The position numbers were made by a program, and so were the translations under genes. This document shows, in pieces, positions 24,760 through 32,742 of a stretch of DNA of 64,000 nt. Source of the stretch: JABMMZ01 sp040403495 (GTDB lineage: Bacteria; Bacteroidota; Bacteroidia; NS11-12g; UBA955); the NCBI GenBank assembly GCA_040403495.1, contig JBBAKM010000003.1, positions 62,001 to 126,000 on the forward strand. Reading direction: 5' to 3'. The notes under the pieces were generated by a model, which worked only from the letters and a program-made list of their open reading frames with translations, made no database searches and had not been told where the DNA came from. The number at the start of each line of letters is the position of its first letter. Position 1 is the stretch's first letter.

Positions 24760-25124
24760 TTGTTGTACTTGATAATTTTAATTTGCTCATTTGACATTGA
24801 AATAATTATATATTTATGAATAGCAAACTGATTTTTATTGTCAAAAAATTCAATATGGGTCATGTTATTCATTGAAAAACCTCTACCCAATAAATATTGT
24901 TTGTGAAAAACCATTTCACTTTTATCCATCATCAGTTTATTTAATATTTTAATATTATTCTCTAATGGCTTTTTAATGTAATCTATGCTATGCCTGAACT
25001 GATTTGCTTTATTGTTGTAGTATTTAATTCTGTTTTCTGCATTAGCAAATTTTTGGTTAATTCGAGTAGCAATAAACTCTTCTTTGGTTAGTAAATCTTG
25101 ACGTTTCATATCATTTTTTAACAA
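24756..25124 (-). CDS. Hypothetical protein of the replication module
   Basis: A 122-residue basic, mostly helical protein (FANAENRIKYYNNKANQFRH...). ATG 25124 or ATG 25109 could serve as start. It overlaps the following small membrane gene by four bases and lies 74 bases after the Rep gene. Unrecognised. Confidence 0.55.
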   Translation of the reverse strand: MLKNDMKRQDLLTKEEFIATRINQKFANAENRIKYYNNKANQFRHSIDYIKKPLENNIKILNKLMMDKSEMVFHKQYLLGRGFSMNNMTHIEFFDNKNQFAIHKYIIISMSNEQIKIIKYNK

Positions 25125-25198
25125 AATTAATTAGTAAAATTATCATTAATAAACATTTATCTATTTAAGTTGACTATTGGTGCATAGTACTGGGTATT

Positions 25199-25822
25199 TC
25201 AATTATATTCATGTGTCTTAATTTGCTTTTTTAAGTGGTTTTGATGATTATCTAAAGGGAATCGTCTTGATTTACCGAAAGAACGTTGTTTCTTCTCGCC
25301 AAATAAATCCTTCTTGGACAAGTAGTCCTTCATTCCATTTGGCGTTTTTTTAAATTCCACTTTGTAATCATTATGTTTTTTATTTTTGAAAAGTTCGTGA
25401 AATTGCTTTCCATCAATTCTTTGAGTGGCTATTAACACATGAAAATGTTTTTCAAATTGTTCATCTCCAATATCTCTCACCCAAACATATCCAAGTCTTT
25501 GTATTCCCTTACGAGTTAATTTTCTACTTAACATATTTATAAAACCCGTGATTGTTGGATATTTGTATATATATACAACACAAGTCAATATTGTTATCCT
25601 TTTTTGGGCAAAGTATTTTTCATAGACATTTAAAAAAAGTTTTAAATAATTATTCCTTTTGTATATTTTGGATTGCAAATCAGTTGTAGAAGACAATTCA
25701 CCTGTTTCTGTATTTAAGAAGGTTTTTTTATATTTAGCTTTAATTGGTATTTGTCCCATATTATCGCTTAGAGATGACCCTTCCGATAGGTACGCTATTT
25801 TTAATATTTTCCAATGACTCAT
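25199..25822 (-). CDS. HUH-type replication initiator (rolling-circle Rep)
   Basis: This is a 207-residue protein. The HUH metal-binding motif is in FEKHFHVLIATQRI, and a candidate nicking tyrosine is in GMKDYLSKKDLFG, the order expected for single-tyrosine Rep proteins of rolling-circle plasmids and filamentous phages. The family nicks one strand at an origin and attaches through the tyrosine. Here it would permit replication of the excised circle, or act as relaxase-like mobilisation enzyme. It overlaps the upstream small helix-turn-helix gene by four bases. No origin hairpin was identified. Confidence 0.75.
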   Translation of the reverse strand: MSHWKILKIAYLSEGSSLSDNMGQIPIKAKYKKTFLNTETGELSSTTDLQSKIYKRNNYLKLFLNVYEKYFAQKRITILTCVVYIYKYPTITGFINMLSRKLTRKGIQRLGYVWVRDIGDEQFEKHFHVLIATQRIDGKQFHELFKNKKHNDYKVEFKKTPNGMKDYLSKKDLFGEKKQRSFGKSRRFPLDNHQNHLKKQIKTHEYN

Positions 25823-26070
25823 TTTTGCATATTATTGACCATAAAATCTTCGATGGATTTGATTGAATAGAATTTTCTGCGACCTACTTTTGTCACTTCT
25901 AATTTCTTTGAAAGTTCAAGTGCTCTCATTTGACTATCACCATAGTCAAAAAAACGCATTACAGTCTTTTTGGGCAACCATCCTCCAATAGACATCGAAC
26001 TCTTCTCCATTGCAACAATAGATTGCTTAATGAGCTTGATTTCGCTCATTAGCATTTTAATTTCGTTCAT
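25819..26070 (-). CDS. Small helix-turn-helix protein
   Basis: An 83-residue protein with an N-terminal helix and a winged-helix/MerR-like segment (WLPKKTVMRFFDYGDSQMRALE ... VTKVGRRKFYSIKSIEDFM), as found beside excisionases in Bacteroidota elements. It overlaps the Rep gene by four bases. Probably a regulator or recombination directionality factor. Confidence 0.65.
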   Translation of the reverse strand: MNEIKMLMSEIKLIKQSIVAMEKSSMSIGGWLPKKTVMRFFDYGDSQMRALELSKKLEVTKVGRRKFYSIKSIEDFMVNNMQK

Positions 26071-26075
26071 AAGTA

Positions 26076-26357
26076 CTATAGTTTAATAAGGGCAGCTTCT
26101 ACTTCATCTTTTTTGTAGTAAACACAATTTCCAATTCCATATTTTTTTAATTTGCCTTTTTTTGTCCAATTATGAACTGTAGTGATATCTTTATGAAGCA
26201 TTTTTGCTACTTGAGTTCTTGTAAGATATTCATTGGGTTGTTTTGGCTCAAGATGTTGTTTTAATTCTTGAATTTGTTTACCTAATTCTTTGAATTGGCA
26301 AATAATCTCTTCCGCAGAGAGATTAAAAAGTATAGTTGAATTATTCATTTTGCTCAT
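26076..26357 (-). CDS. Excisionase-family helix-turn-helix protein
   Basis: A 93-residue protein. The C-terminal half (YLTRTQVAKMLHKDITTVHNW ... GIGNCVYYKKDEVEAAL) is an HTH_17/excisionase domain; the N-terminal half is a coiled-coil-like helix. It probably regulates the integrase or the rep operon, or acts as excision cofactor. Five bases separate it from the next gene. Confidence 0.75.
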   Translation of the reverse strand: MSKMNNSTILFNLSAEEIICQFKELGKQIQELKQHLEPKQPNEYLTRTQVAKMLHKDITTVHNWTKKGKLKKYGIGNCVYYKKDEVEAALIKL

Positions 26358-26416
26358 TTTTATGATGCAAAATTCAATTAGGGATTTATTAGGGATTCCC
26401 TAAATCGTCAATTTAT

Positions 26417-27262
26417 TTATTTATTTTTTTTAAACCCAATCTTATCTAAATATGAGTTAACATATTCAATATTTTTAACATTTTTCATTGGATTGTTTTT
26501 TTGACTAATACCTTCTCTTAACATAGGGTTTATTGCTGATTGGATAGTAGTTTCATTCGCACTCAAAATTTTTGCTATTACCTTTGCAAGTTCATTTGTA
26601 CTACTAACAAAAGGTTTATTTTCACTTAAATATTGAATAACGCCTAATTCATATAATAGTATTAATTTCTGATTATCACTCAATATACTATCTTTAAGAA
26701 TTTCAGGTTCTTCTTGTAATATTTCAGTCTTTACTTTACCCAAGAGCCATTCATAATACAACCAAATTGATTCAGCAATAACGATATTATAATTACTCCA
26801 TTTATTTGATATTACAATTGTGGGAATTGAAATGTAATCTGTATTCAATCTTATACCTCTTTTAAGATTTAAAATGAATTTGTGAATTTTTTTAATTCTG
26901 CTTGAATCGACAATAAAATCTTCCAAATCAAAATGAAAAGGTTCTTTATAAACAATACTATCAAATTCAATTACTTTTTCAAGTGCCTTAATTTCATTTT
27001 TAACTATGTTATTGGGGGTCTTTGATTTTTTACTCCTTTGACTAAAGCTATTTTTAAAGTATTCAACGCCTTCATCAACCTTTGATTTGTGAATTTTAAT
27101 TTGTTCAGCTTTAATTAATTCTACTTCATTTTCAGACAATTCATTCCACCTTAAAACGGGTATCGTATTCTCTATACCTAATAATTTTGAACTATTAGTA
27201 TTATACTCAATAGAAAATTCACCTTTCTCCCACTCTTCAAATGTATATAACAACTTTTTCAT
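26417..27262 (-). CDS. Hypothetical protein next to the integrase
   Basis: A 281-residue soluble protein, three bases downstream of the integrase. It is mostly helical, with a region KLILLYELGVIQYLSENKPF followed by LAKVIAKILSANETTIQSAI, a segment often seen in uncharacterised proteins beside Bacteroidota integrases. It may bind DNA through its C-terminal helices. Not assigned. Confidence 0.65.
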   Translation of the reverse strand: MKKLLYTFEEWEKGEFSIEYNTNSSKLLGIENTIPVLRWNELSENEVELIKAEQIKIHKSKVDEGVEYFKNSFSQRSKKSKTPNNIVKNEIKALEKVIEFDSIVYKEPFHFDLEDFIVDSSRIKKIHKFILNLKRGIRLNTDYISIPTIVISNKWSNYNIVIAESIWLYYEWLLGKVKTEILQEEPEILKDSILSDNQKLILLYELGVIQYLSENKPFVSSTNELAKVIAKILSANETTIQSAINPMLREGISQKNNPMKNVKNIEYVNSYLDKIGFKKNK

Positions 27263-27265
27263 AAA

Positions 27266-28495
27266 TTACTTTTCTAAATCCTCTAAATATTTATGTAGTT
27301 GATGTGCAATATCTATTGGTTTTTTACCAACATATTCATAAAACTGTTTTTCTGTACTATGTCCTGTTGCATACATTAAATTTGATGTTTGAGTTTTTCC
27401 ATAATTATTAGTTGCAAAACTCCTTCTGCCTATGTGAGATGTTACTAATTCAAATTTCTCAAATTTACCTGTGATTTTGCGGTTTATTTTTGGGTCTTTC
27501 TTACCTCCATCTACTATTGTATTAACTCCTGCTTTTTCAGAAACTAATTTTATATATTTGTTGTATTTTTGGGAACTAATTTTTCTCGGAAACTCTCCAT
27601 TTCGGATTTTCAAAATACTTTTAATCTTCTCTGTCAATGGGAAGATAATTGGTTTCGGAGTGGAACCTTTTTTCCCTTTATGTTGAGTGAAATGCAAAAA
27701 TTGAACCTTTTTGTTTGTGAATATCATACTCTTATCAAATCTTAATAAATCAGAAACTCTTTGACCCGTCTCGCAACTAATAATAAGCCAATCACGAGCA
27801 TTTGATAAATAATCTTCTTTTAGTTCTACATTATATATGCTCTGAATTTCATCTTCTGTAAGTGACACTCTTGTTGTTTCTTGAAAACTCTTCTTCAATC
27901 CATGTAATTGAGGATGTGTTTCTATTCCATTATTTTTTGCATGGTTACATACAGATTTTATAAATTTAATACATCGTGCAATTGTATTGTTACCATAACG
28001 AACGCTCGTAGAATATTCATCAAATTGCATTTGAAATAACTCTCCTATTTCCTTAATTAAAATTTTTTTCTTTCTATGCAACTCAAATCTTTTTAACCAT
28101 TCTTGATTAACCCTATATTTTTGTAAAGTGCATGCTTTTACCTCATTAGTTTTTACTTTTAGATAATAATCAATATAATCTATCAAATAATCAGACAATG
28201 AGTTCACTTTCGAAACGGGGTTCAATAATCCTTTAAGCCAATCTGAATTAATTTCTTCATTGATATCATTGTTATTTATGGCTTCAATTACCTTTGTTTT
28301 AATTTTCGATATTTCTAATTCAAGTTTTTTGCCATTTTCGGTTTTTTTATTTGGAACTTGTTTATCAATATTCCAATCTTTTAATTCGGCAAGAAGTTTA
28401 GTTTTTGCCTTAGCATCAACCGCCCTCCCGTTTCTTACCCTGACATAAATAACCGCAGGACTTTTTTCACTTTGAATATAAAACTTTATAGACAT
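27266..28495 (-). CDS. Tyrosine recombinase (island integrase)
   Basis: This is a 409-residue protein with an N-terminal arm-binding and SAM-like domain (residues about 1-200) and a catalytic domain. The catalytic residues are R246 (CETGQRVSDL), a beta-hairpin lysine near 273-276, H354-xx-R357 (TSHIGRRSF), H379 (YATGHS) and the nucleophile Y388 (FYEYVG). It is adjacent to attR and faces inward, the standard arrangement for an element inserted in a tmRNA gene. The set of residues is complete, so it is probably active. The promoter box ends only five bases before the ATG, suggesting a nearly leaderless transcript. Confidence 0.95.
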   Translation of the reverse strand: MSIKFYIQSEKSPAVIYVRVRNGRAVDAKAKTKLLAELKDWNIDKQVPNKKTENGKKLELEISKIKTKVIEAINNNDINEEINSDWLKGLLNPVSKVNSLSDYLIDYIDYYLKVKTNEVKACTLQKYRVNQEWLKRFELHRKKKILIKEIGELFQMQFDEYSTSVRYGNNTIARCIKFIKSVCNHAKNNGIETHPQLHGLKKSFQETTRVSLTEDEIQSIYNVELKEDYLSNARDWLIISCETGQRVSDLLRFDKSMIFTNKKVQFLHFTQHKGKKGSTPKPIIFPLTEKIKSILKIRNGEFPRKISSQKYNKYIKLVSEKAGVNTIVDGGKKDPKINRKITGKFEKFELVTSHIGRRSFATNNYGKTQTSNLMYATGHSTEKQFYEYVGKKPIDIAHQLHKYLEDLEK

Positions 28496-28499
28496 AGGG

Positions 28500-28507
28500 C
28501 AAATATA
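28500..28507 (-). promoter_or_regulatory. -7 promoter element of the integrase gene
   Basis: On the minus strand TATATTTG precedes the integrase ATG by four bases. The predicted transcript would have almost no 5' untranslated leader. Confidence 0.5.
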
Positions 28508-28522
28508 ATTGAATAATTCATT

Positions 28523-28544
28523 TTTAGTCCATATTTAGTCCACA
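28523..28544 (+). repeat. Tandem 11-bp repeats near the right end (possible integrase arm sites)
   Basis: TTTAGTCCATA and TTTAGTCCACA are adjacent 11-mers on the plus strand, about 140 bases from attR. They match the pair at 6777-6798 near attL in sequence and orientation. Confidence 0.55.
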
Positions 28545-28681
28545 TTTTTCAATCTAATTCAATTTAGTTCCATTTATTTCAATTCAATGTGAACTTAAAA
28601 AATAATATAACTAATTGAAATACATATTACTAAAACTGATTATCAGTGATTTCCAAATTTTTTGAATTGTATGTAGTGTGG

Positions 28682-28699
28682 TCCCTGCAGCTCCACCAA
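28682..28699. repeat. attR core
   Basis: TCCCTGCAGCTCCACCAA is the second copy of the ssrA 3' end. The sequence right after it continues into the old tmRNA terminator, so this side marks the original chromosome. Confidence 0.9.
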
Positions 28700-28704
28700 A
28701 CACA

Positions 28705-28734
28705 AAAGCCCTGAAATCAACTTCAGGGCTTTTT
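28705..28734 (+). terminator. Displaced native terminator of ssrA
   Basis: AAAGCCCTGAA pairs with TTCAGGGCTTT around a short loop, followed by T residues, a few bases after the attR copy of the tmRNA 3' end. It would have terminated ssrA before the island inserted. Confidence 0.8.
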
Positions 28735-29477
28735 GATGAACTTTCGGCAGAGATTTATATTGACATGTTTAGGCTATTAAATTCCTAACAAATCAAAAAT
28801 ACAAAACTTTCAACACCTTATGAATTGACCACCATTTTGTCAATCAATTTTACACAAAATAAAATACCCTATAATTATTCTTTTATTGAGAGTGATTCCT
28901 GAAATTACATGGTGTGTTTTATTTGCTTTAATCGGTTATTCAATGAATAAAGTCAGTTTTATTATTTATTAAAAAAATTTACAACCAATCAAAAAAATGA
29001 CTTTTTTGATTGGTTTAATGCCTTCTATTAAGACATAAAAAACCCATTTTCATGTACCTTTTATTTCATTTCGTTAACTATTTGTGTGCTTTTATAAAAA
29101 ATATGATGTGATTCAAAAATTATTTGCTCATTTCCTAAGTTTAACAAAAAAGCAGTATCGTATTGTATTTAAATTCGAAATGCAAAGAACAAAACAATTG
29201 GCAATCAAAAATTTTAACATAATTACAAAAATAGAAGTTAATATATCTTTTAAAAACGAACTACTTCTCAATAATTCAAAACCATTTTAATGATTAGGAC
29301 AATTATAATAAGCAATGACATTGAACAAGCCAAAAACTTGAAAACACATTAGCAGGATTTATTATAAAAACAAAACATTTACAGTAAGGGAGAATTATTT
29401 AGCTTAAAGTGTAATATCGGAATTAAATCAAATCAATACAACCAATTATTCCATCATCAAACCAATCAATAACAGAT
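28735..29477. other. Gene-poor stretch right of the island
   Basis: No convincing gene is present. A 68-codon frame at 29084-29290 has no recognisable features. It holds a strong hairpin at 28983-29015. At 29290-29352 there is a 20-codon frame (MIRTIIISNDIEQAKNL, then TAG) that resembles the first strand and helix of a LytTR-type response regulator; it may be a gene relic. Confidence 0.5.
28983..29015. terminator. Orphan 14-bp perfect hairpin
   Basis: AACCAATCAAAAAA and TTTTTTGATTGGTT pair perfectly around ATGAC. It has the look of a bidirectional terminator, but no gene ends nearby on either strand. Confidence 0.55.
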
Positions 29478-30071
29478 ATGAAAACCGCCTTTAAATCCAA
29501 ACAAGAGTCAATCAATTCATTTTACAACATCTGCATTGTAGATACCTCAAATATTTATGCTATTGGATTAAAAAATAGCATAGAGAAAAGCCTAAACAAA
29601 ACCTCTAAATCATTTGTGTTTTTTCATAAAACAATAGATGAAATAAACCCAGTTGATATAACGCCTATTGACCTTTTGTTTATCGATTACAATGATTTAT
29701 TACTTCCTCACTTTAATACTTTTTTTTCAAAGGTTAAGAAAAAAAATCCCGACTTAAAATTGATTATATCTTCCAACGATTTACTGCACATTGATTTTAT
29801 TAAATTATACTCTTATAACATTAATGGATTATTTTCAAAGAGCTTAAGCATTAAATCCTTTAACAGCTATTTTAAACGTGTTTTGGAACAATCTACTTTC
29901 ATTGACCACAACTCAATAGGCAATATTATCAGTCAAGAAAAAAAACAAAAAATAAAATTTTATTACAAATCTGTTTCACTTCAAAACTTAGAATTGATAC
30001 AACAACGATATAATTACTTTACTCCATATTTTGTTGACAAAGATGCTCTTTCATCTTTGATTCCCAAATAA
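29478..30071 (+). CDS. Receiver-like protein without an output domain
   Basis: This is a 197-residue protein. YNICIVDTSNIYAIGLKNSI, LLFIDYNDLL and NGLFSKSLS occupy the positions of the acidic pocket, phospho-acceptor aspartate and lysine of NarL-type receiver domains. The expected C-terminal LuxR helix-turn-helix is replaced by a short basic tail (FYYKSVSLQNLELIQQRYN). One of the two N-terminal acidic residues is missing, so phosphorylation is doubtful. It could be a degenerate response regulator. No kinase gene is adjacent. Confidence 0.6.
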   Translation: MKTAFKSKQESINSFYNICIVDTSNIYAIGLKNSIEKSLNKTSKSFVFFHKTIDEINPVDITPIDLLFIDYNDLLLPHFNTFFSKVKKKNPDLKLIISSNDLLHIDFIKLYSYNINGLFSKSLSIKSFNSYFKRVLEQSTFIDHNSIGNIISQEKKQKIKFYYKSVSLQNLELIQQRYNYFTPYFVDKDALSSLIPK

Positions 30072-30253
30072 AAAAATAAATAAAAGCCTTAATAGACTTG
30101 CATTTAGGCCTTAAAAAGACCGTTAAAAAACCCGTCAATAAACCACCTTAACGCCTAAAAATGAGACATTTGTACCAAAAATAAAATCTCAAAAATTCTC
30201 AAAAAAGATATTTTACTTAACTTTTATAAGCCAGATTTTTGTTATTGTGAAAT

Positions 30254-30286
30254 AAAAAAACCGATGATTTTAACACCGGTTTTTTT
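30254..30286. terminator. Bidirectional intrinsic terminator
   Basis: AAAAAAACCG pairs with CGGTTTTTTT across a 13-base loop. It lies between the plus gene ending at 30071 and the minus gene ending at 30312. Confidence 0.75.
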
Positions 30287-30311
30287 AAATTTTAATTAAA
30301 CTATGAAAAAA

Positions 30312-31160
30312 CTATTTACTTTCAATCAACTTAAAAAACTGATCCAATTGAGGAAGAATAACGATACGTGTTCTTCTGTTAAGCGCTTTGTTAGCATCTC
30401 CCTCGTTGGACGCCACTGGAATAAATTCACTCCTTCCCGCTGCAATCATTCTTTTAGGATCGATTCCATGACTATTTTGTAAAGTGCGCACCACTGAAGT
30501 AGCTCTTAAAACACTCAAATCCCAATTGTCTTTAATACTTGTGGTTTTAATTGGATTATTATCGGTATGCCCCTCCACCATAAACTGAATATCTGGTTGG
30601 GACTTCATAACTAATGCCACTTTTCCTAACACATCATTTGCTTTTGCGCTAATATCATAACTTCCACTTTTAAACAACAACTTGTCTGAAATGGAAATGA
30701 AAACGGCACTACCCTCAACCTTTACTTCAATATCTTGATCATTAATATCTTTTAATGCCCCTTTTAAATTCATTACCAAAGCCAAGTTCAATGAATCTTT
30801 TTTGGCCATTGCCACCTGCAAGTCCTTAATGTAAGCATCTTTTGAACTGATGTTGTCTAAAGATTTTCTGATGCTTTCCGCTTGTGATTTTGTAATTACA
30901 GACAAGTCGCTCAACTGATTAAGCAGAGCATTACTCTTAGATTTAAGATCTAATAATTCGGCTTCGAGAACAGCAATTTTTAGTTGTTTTTGGTCTTTGT
31001 CGGACAAACAATTGTTTAAATCAATTACCATTTTGTCGTGGTTCGACTTTAAACTCTCATATTTAGAAACCTGTTCATTGAATTTTTTCTTACTTACACA
31101 ACCTGAAGAAGAAAACAACAAAATAGCAGCGATGGGAAAACTTAGGTATTTCATTTTCAT
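30312..31160 (-). CDS. OmpA-family outer-membrane lipoprotein
   Basis: A 282-residue protein. The signal peptide ends in a lipobox (LLFSSSGC), so it is probably lipid-anchored in the outer membrane. A coiled coil covers about residues 30-120. The C-terminal OmpA domain has the peptidoglycan-binding pattern FMVEGHTDNNPI ... NWDLSVLRATSVVRTL ... AAGRSEFIPVASN ... NRRTRIVI. It is the last gene of the ABC-transporter run and follows the LolA-like gene by 29 bases. It links the envelope to peptidoglycan; starts MKMK and MKYL are both possible. Confidence 0.88.
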   Translation of the reverse strand: MKMKYLSFPIAAILLFSSSGCVSKKKFNEQVSKYESLKSNHDKMVIDLNNCLSDKDQKQLKIAVLEAELLDLKSKSNALLNQLSDLSVITKSQAESIRKSLDNISSKDAYIKDLQVAMAKKDSLNLALVMNLKGALKDINDQDIEVKVEGSAVFISISDKLLFKSGSYDISAKANDVLGKVALVMKSQPDIQFMVEGHTDNNPIKTTSIKDNWDLSVLRATSVVRTLQNSHGIDPKRMIAAGRSEFIPVASNEGDANKALNRRTRIVILPQLDQFFKLIESK

Positions 31161-31189
31161 ACAATGAAAATAACAAAAATAATACCAAA

Positions 31190-31900
31190 TTATTTCTTAA
31201 ACACTTTGGAATCTATACCTTTATTGATATTGTAATTTTTAAAACGGATATAAATCTGTCCTTTTTTATTTTTTTGTTCTTCTTCCTTCGTCGGTTTTTT
31301 TGTTCCTTTATTAACATCAGCGGCTAATGCTTTAGGGATTTTAAATTTTTTGACATCCACAACAAAGACCATACTGTCTGGCAAACCATAGTTTTTTCCG
31401 GCATTACCATAAAAATATTGAATCAACATTGTACCATTACTTCTTGTTGTAATTTGAGATTTCATGGTTAATGATTGAGCAGTGTCTATCCAAAACTTAG
31501 CAACGATTAAATCACCCGTGTCTTCATTTGGAATAACATTAATAATTTGTGTTTTTACTTTATTGACTACTTCATTACCAGAAATTACAGCCATATAAGA
31601 AAAGGTATCCTTAAGAGTTGTGGCAAAATTGGATAGTCCTTGCTTAGGCAAAATGGCAATACCAGTTGATTCTATTTTAAACAAATTGGGTTGTTTGAAA
31701 TACAATTTTGCATTTACTGGCATTATTTTTATCATTGGAATGTCTGATTTGATTTTAACATCTACCGTATAATCTTTGGTTTTCATTAGTTTTTTATAGA
31801 CTCTGTTCAACAATTGGTTTGGTGTTGGTGAAGCAATAGTTGAGGTAAAACTAAAAGAGATAAAAGAAAATACGAGCAGGAAATGACTTACTTTTTTCAT
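31190..31900 (-). CDS. LolA-like outer-membrane lipoprotein-sorting protein
   Basis: A 236-residue exported protein with a signal peptide (LLVFSFISFSFTSTIA). The NQLLNRVYKKLMKTKDYTVDVKIKSD start and the beta-rich body (LYFKQPNLFKIES) resemble the LolA/LolB half-barrel fold. It has a lysine-rich C-terminal linker (KKPTKEEEQKNKKGQ). Its ATG overlaps the permease stop by one base, so it is coupled to the ABC transporter, which suggests it receives or delivers a lipidic substrate in the periplasm. The substrate is unknown. Confidence 0.65.
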   Translation of the reverse strand: MKKVSHFLLVFSFISFSFTSTIASPTPNQLLNRVYKKLMKTKDYTVDVKIKSDIPMIKIMPVNAKLYFKQPNLFKIESTGIAILPKQGLSNFATTLKDTFSYMAVISGNEVVNKVKTQIINVIPNEDTGDLIVAKFWIDTAQSLTMKSQITTRSNGTMLIQYFYGNAGKNYGLPDSMVFVVDVKKFKIPKALAADVNKGTKKPTKEEEQKNKKGQIYIRFKNYNINKGIDSKVFKK

Positions 31901-32742
31901 TAGGATAGAATGTCTTTTTTGTTGAATTTATAAAGTGCTATACTCAAAAAAACCACGATGTGTGTAAAGAGTACTAACAAGGATTGTTTGATATCGGCTA
32001 TAGGCAAAGGATCATCAAAAAAACTACGCCATGCAGCCATGTGTGTGGTAAATAAAAAGGGTCTAATATTGTCAAAAACTGGCACATCGAGTGTTCCAAT
32101 AATGGTGAATAATATAATGATAGACATGGTACTAACAATAGGACCAATGGAATTTTCTGAAAAACATGACAACAAAAGTGAGAGTGTGGCAACCGTTGTA
32201 AGTGCAAAGAAAGCAACAGCAAAACCACCCAAAAATCGCCAATTAATGTCGTTTCCACTAATAATAACTAAGCCATCGCTATTGAGCACTATTAAATCGC
32301 CAAGACCAAACATCCACTTTCCTACTACCACCGACATAAAACCAAGCCAAAGTAAAATAAAAAAAGTGTAAATAAGTCCCGCAAAATATTTGGACAATAG
32401 TATCTGTGTTCTTGAAATGGGTTTGGTCAATAACATTCTGATGCTTCCCATGGCAGCTTCGCCTGAAATCAAATCTCCAGTAACCAAAGCCACTAGCAAT
32501 GGAATTTGCACTATCAGCATTTGCAAAATAATGAAAGCCATTAAGTGTCCATTCATAATTGTGCCCTCAAAAGCTAGTGTTTGTTCAAAAGAGGCCGTGA
32601 TAAATGAAATGTATGAAGGTCCGTCAACTTTCATGGCAAACAAAATAATACCAACCAATACCGTTATAGCAATAAAGCTGATGTAGGTTCGGGGTTTTGC
32701 CGCTATTTTTATAAGTTCGTTATAAGTATTTTTGAGTAACAT
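31900..32742 (-). CDS. ABC transporter permease (ABC-2 type)
   Basis: A 280-residue protein with six predicted membrane segments (ISFIAITVLVGIILFAM, LMAFIILQMLIVQIPLLVALV ...). DLISGEAAMGSIRMLLTKPISRTQILLSKY is the signature helix of ABC-2 permeases related to the bacitracin exporter and NatB. It starts directly after the ATPase stop. With that ATPase it forms an exporter, or a structural complex like GldA-GldF, in the cytoplasmic membrane. Confidence 0.85.
   Translation of the reverse strand: MLLKNTYNELIKIAAKPRTYISFIAITVLVGIILFAMKVDGPSYISFITASFEQTLAFEGTIMNGHLMAFIILQMLIVQIPLLVALVTGDLISGEAAMGSIRMLLTKPISRTQILLSKYFAGLIYTFFILLWLGFMSVVVGKWMFGLGDLIVLNSDGLVIISGNDINWRFLGGFAVAFFALTTVATLSLLLSCFSENSIGPIVSTMSIIILFTIIGTLDVPVFDNIRPFLFTTHMAAWRSFFDDPLPIADIKQSLLVLFTHIVVFLSIALYKFNKKDILS

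Larger units (their letters stand above)
6707..28699. mobile_element. Integrated genomic island in the ssrA 3' end (IME-like, about 22 kb)
   Basis: The island is bounded by two copies of TCCCTGCAGCTCCACCAA (6707-6724 and 28682-28699), the left copy being the tmRNA 3' end. The integrase gene lies 187 bases from the right copy and points inward. Cargo includes an HUH replication initiator, excisionase-like proteins, a serine recombinase, a type I restriction operon, a GIY-YIG nuclease, a pentapeptide protein and several pseudogenes. No conjugation genes (relaxase/VirB4/TraG) were recognised, so it looks like an integrative mobilisable element or a phage/plasmid-satellite type element rather than a self-transmissible ICE. 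Confidence 0.9.

Noticed and set aside
29084..29290. A 68-codon frame in the gap right of the island
   Set aside because: No promoter, family or compositional support; it is lysine/phenylalanine-rich AT-driven sequence.
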